Source: Acidobacteriota bacterium (GTDB lineage: Bacteria; Acidobacteriota; Aminicenantia; Aminicenantales; Saccharicenantaceae). From it: a stretch of 64,000 nt of DNA. Position numbers and translations under genes: made by a program. Below, in pieces: positions 57,470 through 64,000 of the stretch (position 1 is the stretch's first letter; every line of letters begins with the position of its first letter). The notes below the pieces were generated by a model. It worked only from the letters and a program-made list of their open reading frames with translations, ran no database searches and was not told where the DNA came from. The DNA lies in assembly GCA_029569255.1 (NCBI GenBank), contig JAKQUO010000026.1, forward strand, positions 45,922-109,921, given 5' to 3'.

Positions 57470-58174
57470 ATGCTGCCGGATCTCAAGGAAGCCGTCCACA
57501 AGGCCAACCTCGACCTGACCCGCTCGGGGCTCGTCTTCATGACTTTCGGCAATGTCAGCGGCATCGACCGCCGCAAGGGCATCGTGGCCATCAAGCCGAG
57601 CGGGGTCGACTACGACACGATCAAGGCGGACGACATCGTCCTCGTCGACCTCGAGGGCCAGGTCGTCGAGGGCTGGCTCAACCCGTCCTCGGACACGTTG
57701 ACCCACTGCGAGATCTACAAGGCCTTCCCGGACGTCGGCGGCGTCGCCCACGCCCACAGCGTCCACGCCACGATCTTCGCCCAGGCCCGCCGCGAGATCC
57801 CCTGCTACGGCACGACCCACGCCGACCATTTCCACGGGCCGATCCCCCTGACCCGCCTCCTGGCCGAGACCGAGGCGGCCGAAGGCTACGAGAAGAACAC
57901 GGGCAAGATCATCGTCGAGCGCTTCGCCGGCCTCGATCCGATGTCCCTCCCGGCCGTGCTCGTCGCCGGGCACGGGCCCTTCGCCTGGGGCCGGACCCCG
58001 GCCGACGCGGTCGAGACGGCGGTCATCCTCGAGCAGGTGGCGACCATGGCCTTCGGGACGATCGCCCTCTCGCCGCGCCTGGCGACCCTCGACCGTCACA
58101 TCCTGGACAAGCACTACCTCCGCAAGCACGGCCCCGACGCCACCTACGGCCAGAAGAAAGGGGACGAGGCATGA
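57470..58174 (+). CDS. araD: L-ribulose-5-phosphate 4-epimerase
   Basis: FMTFGNVSGIDRRKGIVAIKPSGVDYD; GGVAHAHSVHATIFAQARREIPCYGTTHADHF. Confidence 0.95.
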   Translation: MLPDLKEAVHKANLDLTRSGLVFMTFGNVSGIDRRKGIVAIKPSGVDYDTIKADDIVLVDLEGQVVEGWLNPSSDTLTHCEIYKAFPDVGGVAHAHSVHATIFAQARREIPCYGTTHADHFHGPIPLTRLLAETEAAEGYEKNTGKIIVERFAGLDPMSLPAVLVAGHGPFAWGRTPADAVETAVILEQVATMAFGTIALSPRLATLDRHILDKHYLRKHGPDATYGQKKGDEA

Positions 58175-59709
58175 CGAACATCCCCGAGGCGCGCCTCGGC
58201 CTGGTCGCCGTGAGCCGGGACTGCTTCCCCGTCGAGCTTTCGCGCCGCCGCTCCCTGCGCGTCGCCGACGAATGCCGCAAGGCGGGCCTCGCCGTCACCC
58301 TCGTCCCGACGGTCGTCGAGAACGAAAGGGACGCCCTCAGGGCCCTCGATGAGCTGCGGGCCGGGAGCGTCAACGCCCTGGTCCTCTACCTCGGCAACTT
58401 CGGGCCCGAGACGCCGACGACGCTCCTGGCCCAGAAGTTCGACGGCCCGGTCATGGTCGCGGCCGCGGCCGAGGAATCCGGCCGGGACCTCGTCGACGGC
58501 CGGGGCGACGCCTACTGCGGCCTGCTCAACAACTCCTACAACATGGGCCTGCGCCGCCTCCGCCCCCACGTCCCCGAGCGCCCCGTGGGCACACCCGTCG
58601 AGGTGGCCAAGACGATCGGGGAGTTCGCGCCGGCGGCCCGGGTCCTCCTGGGCCTGAAGAAGCTCAAGATCTTCTCCTTCGGCCCGCGGCCGCAGGACTT
58701 CCTGGCCTGCAACGCGCCGATCAAGCCCCTCTACGACCTCGGCGTCGAGGTCATGGAGAACAGCGAGCTCGACCTCTACGACATCTTCCGCAAGGCCGAG
58801 AGCGACGCCGAGGTCGAGGCCGTCGCGGCCGACATGGCCAAGGAGCTCGGCGCCGGCAACGCCTATCCCGGCCTCCTGGGCCGGCTGGCCCGGTTCGAGG
58901 TGGCCCTGCTCAAGTTCATGGAGTCGAACCTCGGCGCCTCGGAGTTCGGCGTCTTCGCCAACAAGTGCTGGCCGGCCTTCGAGAGCCACTTCGGCTTCGT
59001 CCCCTGCTACGTCAACTCCCGGCTCGCGGCGCGGGGCATCCCCGTCGCCTGCGAGGTCGACATCTACGGCGCCCTGAGCGAGTACATGTGCGTCTGCGCC
59101 ACGGGGCTGCCGGCGACCATCCTCGACATCAACAACACGGTCCCCCGCGACATGATCGCCGGGGCCGGGAAGGCCCTCGAGGGCTTCGGGCCGACGGACC
59201 TGTTCATGGGCTTCCACTGCGGCAACACGCCGGCGTCCTGCCTGGTCGATCCGGCCATGCGCTACCAGCTCATCATGCACCGGCTCTTGGAGCCCGGGAA
59301 GGAGCCCGACATCACCCGGGGCACGCTCGAGGGGCGGATCAAGGCGGGCGAAGTCACGATCTTCCGCCTCCAATCGACGGCCGACACGGTCCTGCGGGCC
59401 TACGCCGCCGAGGGCGAGGTCCTGGACATCGACCCGAAGTCGTTCGGCTGCATCGGCGTCTTCGGCATCAGGGAGATGGGCCGGTTCTACCGCCACGTCC
59501 TCGTCGAGAAGCGCTTCCCGCACCACACGGCCGTGGCCTTCGCCCACGCCGGGCGGACGCTGTGGTCGGTCCTGCGCACGCTCGGTGTCGAGGACGTCTC
59601 CTTCAGCCGGCCGGCCGGCATGCTCTACCCGACCGAGAACCCGTTCGATAACCCGAGGAGCCACTTCCAGACGGGGACCAGGCGGAACGTCTCGCCCTCG
59701 ACGCTTTGA
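58171..59709 (+). CDS. L-fucose isomerase-superfamily protein, probable L-arabinose isomerase of this operon
   Basis: GIPVACEVDIYGALSEYMC, ATILDINNTV, FMGFHCGNTP; ATGA overlap with araD; C-terminus likely altered near 59640. Confidence 0.82.
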   Translation: MTNIPEARLGLVAVSRDCFPVELSRRRSLRVADECRKAGLAVTLVPTVVENERDALRALDELRAGSVNALVLYLGNFGPETPTTLLAQKFDGPVMVAAAAEESGRDLVDGRGDAYCGLLNNSYNMGLRRLRPHVPERPVGTPVEVAKTIGEFAPAARVLLGLKKLKIFSFGPRPQDFLACNAPIKPLYDLGVEVMENSELDLYDIFRKAESDAEVEAVAADMAKELGAGNAYPGLLGRLARFEVALLKFMESNLGASEFGVFANKCWPAFESHFGFVPCYVNSRLAARGIPVACEVDIYGALSEYMCVCATGLPATILDINNTVPRDMIAGAGKALEGFGPTDLFMGFHCGNTPASCLVDPAMRYQLIMHRLLEPGKEPDITRGTLEGRIKAGEVTIFRLQSTADTVLRAYAAEGEVLDIDPKSFGCIGVFGIREMGRFYRHVLVEKRFPHHTAVAFAHAGRTLWSVLRTLGVEDVSFSRPAGMLYPTENPFDNPRSHFQTGTRRNVSPSTL

Positions 59710-60941
59710 GCGCTCTCTTGGTCATATGTCAGGACGGCGCCCCGAGCGATCTTCAGTTCATGGCGCGCTTCGGCCAGACCGCGAAGCTCACGCTCTCCCG
59801 TCTTCCCGGCTAGCTCCCAGCAAACCTGCCAGGCTTCGGAGGGCCGCGTCCCTTCCTGGACGATGAAGTCGCACTCGCCCTTTCCCCTGAAGTACAGCGT
59901 GCGCTTGCGCCGGCGGAGAAGCTCCAGGGCCACGACGTTTTCGAGCAATCGTCCCCGATTCTCCGTGAACGACCCGCCCAGCAGGGAGAATCCCGTGTCT
60001 ATGAGATAGGTCTTTTTCGGATTCATCATCCGCTTGCGCGGCGAGAAATCGAACTTCTCCAAAGTCAAGAGAAAGAAGACCTCCTCGAGGCGGCGAAGGT
60101 ACTCGGCAATGCTCCGCTTGCTCCCCGGCAAGCCGTGAGATTTCAACTGCGCCGCGAAGCCCGAGATCGAAAACAGGGAGGCATAGGACTCCAGCATGTT
60201 CCGCATCACGAGGTCGAGGAGATGCCGGGCCCGGATCCCGTATCGATCGAGGACATCTTTGTAGAAAACGGTGTCAAAATACGATTGAAGCAGGCGCCGC
60301 CTTGAGGCCGGCTCTCGCAGACCCGCCGGTTCGGGGAATCCTCCGAACTTGAGGTATTCGTCGAAGGCCCGCAGGACCAGGCCGCGTTCCGGAGTGGCAA
60401 GAAGAGCCGCCGAAGGCTCGATCTTTCGAAAGGAAAGGAATTCCCGGAACGAAAAGGGCAAAACCAGGCAATCCTCATACCTGCCTCGCAGTTCGGTCGC
60501 TATCTCGGAGGCCAGGACCTTCGTATTGCTGCCGGTGACGACGATCGCGTATCTTCGGGCGCTGTGCAGCGTTCGGAGGATCCGGCTCCAGGACGGCAGG
60601 CGGTGGACCTCGTCGAAGAACAGGTAGCGCGGCGCTTTGCCCGCGAGCTTGTGAAAGACGGAAAGAAGCCGGTCCATATCGTCCGGCTGGAAGCCGTCGA
60701 GACGGAAATCCTCGAAATCAATGAACAGGATCTCGTCCCGGGCCGCCTTTCTGCCGCGGATCAGGCTTCCGATCATCTGATAAAGCAGATAGGTCTTGCC
60801 GGCCCGGCGCGGGCCAACGACGGCGATGATCGGCCGGCCCATGCCCGGCTCGGATAAAGGACATTCGCGCGGGGTCAGCGGGGGCAGCTCGGCGCCACGG
60901 AGCCACTCGGCGACGACGCTCTCAAGGGCCTCGGTTCTCAT
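59625..60941 (-). CDS. AAA-family ATPase with DUF4143 (AAA_14 type)
   Basis: IAVVGPRRAGKTYLLYQMI Walker A; RYLFFDEVHRLPSWSRILRTLHSA; DFSPRKRMMNPKKTYLIDTGF. Confidence 0.92.
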   Translation of the reverse strand: MRTEALESVVAEWLRGAELPPLTPRECPLSEPGMGRPIIAVVGPRRAGKTYLLYQMIGSLIRGRKAARDEILFIDFEDFRLDGFQPDDMDRLLSVFHKLAGKAPRYLFFDEVHRLPSWSRILRTLHSARRYAIVVTGSNTKVLASEIATELRGRYEDCLVLPFSFREFLSFRKIEPSAALLATPERGLVLRAFDEYLKFGGFPEPAGLREPASRRRLLQSYFDTVFYKDVLDRYGIRARHLLDLVMRNMLESYASLFSISGFAAQLKSHGLPGSKRSIAEYLRRLEEVFFLLTLEKFDFSPRKRMMNPKKTYLIDTGFSLLGGSFTENRGRLLENVVALELLRRRKRTLYFRGKGECDFIVQEGTRPSEAWQVCWELAGKTGERELRGLAEARHELKIARGAVLTYDQESAQSVEGETFRLVPVWKWLLGLSNGFSVG

Positions 60942-60942
60942 G

Positions 60943-60964
60943 ATTGTTTATCCTGGTAAACAAT
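60943..60964. promoter_or_regulatory. Perfect palindrome upstream of ATPase start, possible operator
   Basis: ATTGTTTA-TCCTGG-TAAACAAT immediately upstream of ATG 60941. Confidence 0.45.
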
Positions 60965-61029
60965 TTATGGCATATTTGTTTATCTGTCAAGCCGCCTCAT
61001 GCCAGGACCCCCCTAATAAAGAGGAAAAA

Positions 61030-61266
61030 ATGAAAAAAGGAAGAGTGATGATTGCTGTTATACTTACGTTTTTTCTTGTGATGGCGGTCGGAATCGTATC
61101 TGCGATAAGCAGCAGCGGGTGTCATTGCTATGCAGCATGTTATTATTGTGATTGGCAGAAGCCTAATGACTGCTCAATTACTGATGGTTACGGGGCATGT
61201 TTCTGTAATGAAAATCCATGCCGTCTAGTTCAGCACTTTCTTTGCTGCCCCAATGCCCTGCTATAA
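61030..61266 (+). CDS. Secreted cysteine-rich micro-protein (78 aa, 10 Cys)
   Basis: RBS GAGGA; MKKGRVMIAVILTFFLVMAVGIVSAISSSGCHCYAACYYCDWQKPNDCSITDGYGACFCNENPCRLVQHFLCCPNALL; AT-rich context. Confidence 0.65.
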   Translation: MKKGRVMIAVILTFFLVMAVGIVSAISSSGCHCYAACYYCDWQKPNDCSITDGYGACFCNENPCRLVQHFLCCPNALL

Positions 61267-61539
61267 GAGGTATAGTTCAAGATAAACATTTTGAGCTGAT
61301 ATGGGGTAAGGCCTGGTAAGTCATGAACACCGCTTTTCAATCGGCCACCCAAGGGTAGAAGGTCGGCAGTTGGATCATGACCCGCGTCCGAAGTTCCCGG
61401 ATGCAGGCGCCGATCTTGAGAACAAGTAGCCGAATCGTATAGAGTTTTACCCGGGGCCTAGGCGGAAGTTGCGGATAGGATGCCACCGCGAGGCGAGTTT
61501 GAGGACTTAGACCATCGAGTGCGGGAACAGGCGGAGTTG

Positions 61540-61700
61540 ACTGGCCTCGAAACAATGGCAGGTGATGCCGTCGGGGCGAAGGAGGAGGTCTATCTTCACG
61601 ATTACCAGACGGTCCCGGCGGCGCGGGCCCAGCTTTCGGATTATTTTGATTTTTACAACACTGTCAATGGGCAGCAAAAAGTGTACCACCCTGCCTCATT
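61540..61700 (+). pseudogene. IS3-family transposase C-terminal remnant
   Basis: EEVYLHDYQTVPAARAQLSDYFDFYNTVNGQQKVYHP resembles IS3 OrfB C-terminus. Confidence 0.6.
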
Positions 61701-61712
61701 GAAGCCCTCTCA

Positions 61713-62081
<369 letters not shown>

Positions 62082-62188
62082 TCAAGCCGGGGCCGGTCGA
62101 GCCGCACGCCCAGGGCGAAAAAGAAAATTCTTATCCTTAAACTCGGCGTTTGAATCGTCTACTGGAATACCAGGATCTCGATGAGGTC

Positions 62189-63766
62189 CTAGTCCCCCCG
62201 CGTCTTGGTGATCTTCCAGGTGATGCTGTAGCGGAACCTGTCCCCGGGCGCGTGAGGGGAGTGTGGCCGCTCGTTGAATACCGGGGGCAGGTCTGAGACC
62301 TCGATGGAGCCGGAGTCCCTCTGGGACGTCCACGTCTGGCTCCCCGATAGGACATCATCCCTGGACATCTTACAGCGTAAGGTCAGAGAGAACTCGGAGG
62401 CCTTGATCGAGCTATCCCTGTAGTCCTGGCAGTTGGGGGGGCCGGACCGGTATCGCCCGGGGACGACCAAGGACTCCACATCCGCCGGCTGGAGCATGAG
62501 TTCGTAATAATCAACTATCCCCAACGAGGCCAGCTGGCCTGCGGCCTGCCCAAGATTCTTGAAGTAATGGAGGATCAAGGCCATGGGGGCAACGTTTCTG
62601 ACCGGATGGGCGCCCGCGCCCTGATACTCGGAAAGAAGCTCCGGACAGCCGGGCTTCGGGTTCAGCTCAATCGTCTTGCCGCGGTAGCTCCATTGCGCAG
62701 TCAGGCCAGCCGGCGCAAACATCGGCATGGGATGGCGGGACTCCTTGAGCATTGTGAGCGGTCCGGAGATTTGGACAGTGAACGCCCCCTCCCGGCGGTT
62801 GCCCGAGCTGGGATCTTGGTAGTTCCATGATTTATCGAAAAGGATATTCAGCGTGTAATCCCCGCGGATAATCGGGATCGGCTTTTCTGCGATCTTGTCC
62901 TTCTTGGAGGTCTTGGAGAATGGCCATTTGGTGGCCGGCGAGATCTCGCAGGAATTGTAGACGGAGATCGTGTCCCGGGTCACTCCCTTCTTATCGGGGG
63001 CCTTGTACTTGACCTGCAGCTGGGCATCCCCGACCTGGAAGACCCGGGCTCTAGGATCGTCGTCACAGGGTGCGCCGTTCAGGATCTCCCCCTGCTCGGC
63101 CCTGACCACGATCCGGTTGAAGGCTTTCGAGTCCCGGCTTTGGACGTCCTTGAAGCCGCCGATCTCCAGCTCCCATTCCTGGCCGGCGCCGAGCCCGGTC
63201 GCTTGGTGAAGGAGCTCGAGCCGGCATTGGGTCGGCCGCCGCTCGAAGTCCCCAAGGAGCGCCTCGATCGGCCGGACGCTCTTCATCACCGCGTCCTCGT
63301 TCTTGAACATCCGGTTGGTGCAGGACGTGTAGGAATCGACCGGGCTGGTGACCGTCCAGGCCCCGACGAGCTCCCGCGGCTCACCGTCGTAGAGCAGGCC
63401 GATGGTCAGGCGGCTCATGATGGCCGCGCCGGCCTGGTCCGTCAGGTTCAGGCCCTCCTCGTATTTCGCGGTGAAGACGTATTCGGGCGGGTGGTATTTT
63501 GACATCCACCTTTGCCGTTCCGGCCATGCGTCCGGCGGCTCAACATCCGTCCGAATAAGGTGGAAGCAGGGCGACGTCAGGACCTCGGCCAGGCGCGAAC
63601 GCAGGCTCGCACGCAGCTCGACCGCCGTGGGCCCGGCGTCAGCTTCGGCCATGGCGGCCCGCCGCTCGCACCCCTCGCAGTCCTGCGCTCCGGCCCGCCG
63701 GCCGTTCAAGCTGATCAGGAGAAAAAGAGAGAGCGAGACGCCGATAAAAGCTCTTCTCGTGGTCAT
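62189..63766 (-). CDS. Secreted protein of unknown function
   Basis: Signal peptide MTTRRAFIGVSLSLFLLISLNGRRAGAQ; 525 aa, no family recognised. Confidence 0.65.
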   Translation of the reverse strand: MTTRRAFIGVSLSLFLLISLNGRRAGAQDCEGCERRAAMAEADAGPTAVELRASLRSRLAEVLTSPCFHLIRTDVEPPDAWPERQRWMSKYHPPEYVFTAKYEEGLNLTDQAGAAIMSRLTIGLLYDGEPRELVGAWTVTSPVDSYTSCTNRMFKNEDAVMKSVRPIEALLGDFERRPTQCRLELLHQATGLGAGQEWELEIGGFKDVQSRDSKAFNRIVVRAEQGEILNGAPCDDDPRARVFQVGDAQLQVKYKAPDKKGVTRDTISVYNSCEISPATKWPFSKTSKKDKIAEKPIPIIRGDYTLNILFDKSWNYQDPSSGNRREGAFTVQISGPLTMLKESRHPMPMFAPAGLTAQWSYRGKTIELNPKPGCPELLSEYQGAGAHPVRNVAPMALILHYFKNLGQAAGQLASLGIVDYYELMLQPADVESLVVPGRYRSGPPNCQDYRDSSIKASEFSLTLRCKMSRDDVLSGSQTWTSQRDSGSIEVSDLPPVFNERPHSPHAPGDRFRYSITWKITKTRGD

Positions 63767-63802
63767 GGGCACCCTTCCCTTTTGCCTAGCGCATCGTTTT
63801 TG

Positions 63803-63840
63803 TATAGGAATTTGCTTTTCCGGCCGCGCGAGGCCCTCTC
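63803..63840. repeat. Solo copy of IS91-remnant terminal sequence (copy 3)
   Basis: TATAGGAATTTGCTTTTCCGGCCGCGCGAGGCCCTCTC. Confidence 0.65.
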
Positions 63841-63860
63841 GCATGAGCCACAGAATTGAG

Positions 63861-64000
63861 AATCATAGGAATTTGCTTTTCCTGCCGGGCGAGCCCTCCC
63901 GTCTGAGGTAAACGGAATCGCCCCATCCCATCACGGATTGAGGATAGGCCCGTCACCAACGGTTGTCAAGAGCCAGAAAATCACGAGGCTTTTAGCCCGC
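63861..64000. repeat. IS91-remnant terminal sequence (copy 4), continues past window end
   Basis: AATCATAGGAATTTGCTTTTCCTGCCGGGCGAGCCCTCCC...GGATTGAGGATAGGCCCGTCACCAACGGTTGTCAAGAGCCAGAAAATCAC, near-identical to 3986-4110. Confidence 0.8.

Overview
High-GC bacterial chromosome segment, dense in protein-coding genes. Lineage is inferred only; gene content and dispersed GGGG..CCCC palindromes look like an Aminicenantes/Acidobacteria-type genome. Window 1-6.9 kb is an accessory region: AbiEii-type nucleotidyltransferase cassette, a CYTH/HAD/unknown three-gene cassette, tRNA-Leu(TAA), decayed IS91-family elements and genes truncated by them. About 7-59.7 kb is mostly conserved metabolism and transport: KtrAB-like K+ uptake, GntR regulator, two GH127 beta-L-arabinofuranosidase-like proteins, an araB-araD-isomerase operon, pyrE, two tripartite RND efflux operons, CorA-like channel, two ECF sigma loci, an ABC-2 exporter, a YdbH/YdbL-like pair, an EF-P-like protein (EfpL/YeiP type), an M14 peptidase and others. 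About 59.6-64 kb is accessory again: AAA ATPase (DUF4143 type), a 10-cysteine secreted micro-protein in an AT-rich patch, IS3 and IS21 remnants, and repeat ends shared with the left-hand IS91 remnants. The most interesting signals are perfect-terminal-inverted-repeat mini-elements that supply coding termini to neighbouring genes, the Cys-rich peptide, the CYTH/HAD cassette, a lipoprotein-type DUF1318 next to a YdbH-like AsmA protein, and IS91 remnants with solo ends. All family calls come from motif recognition by eye; no database search was run.
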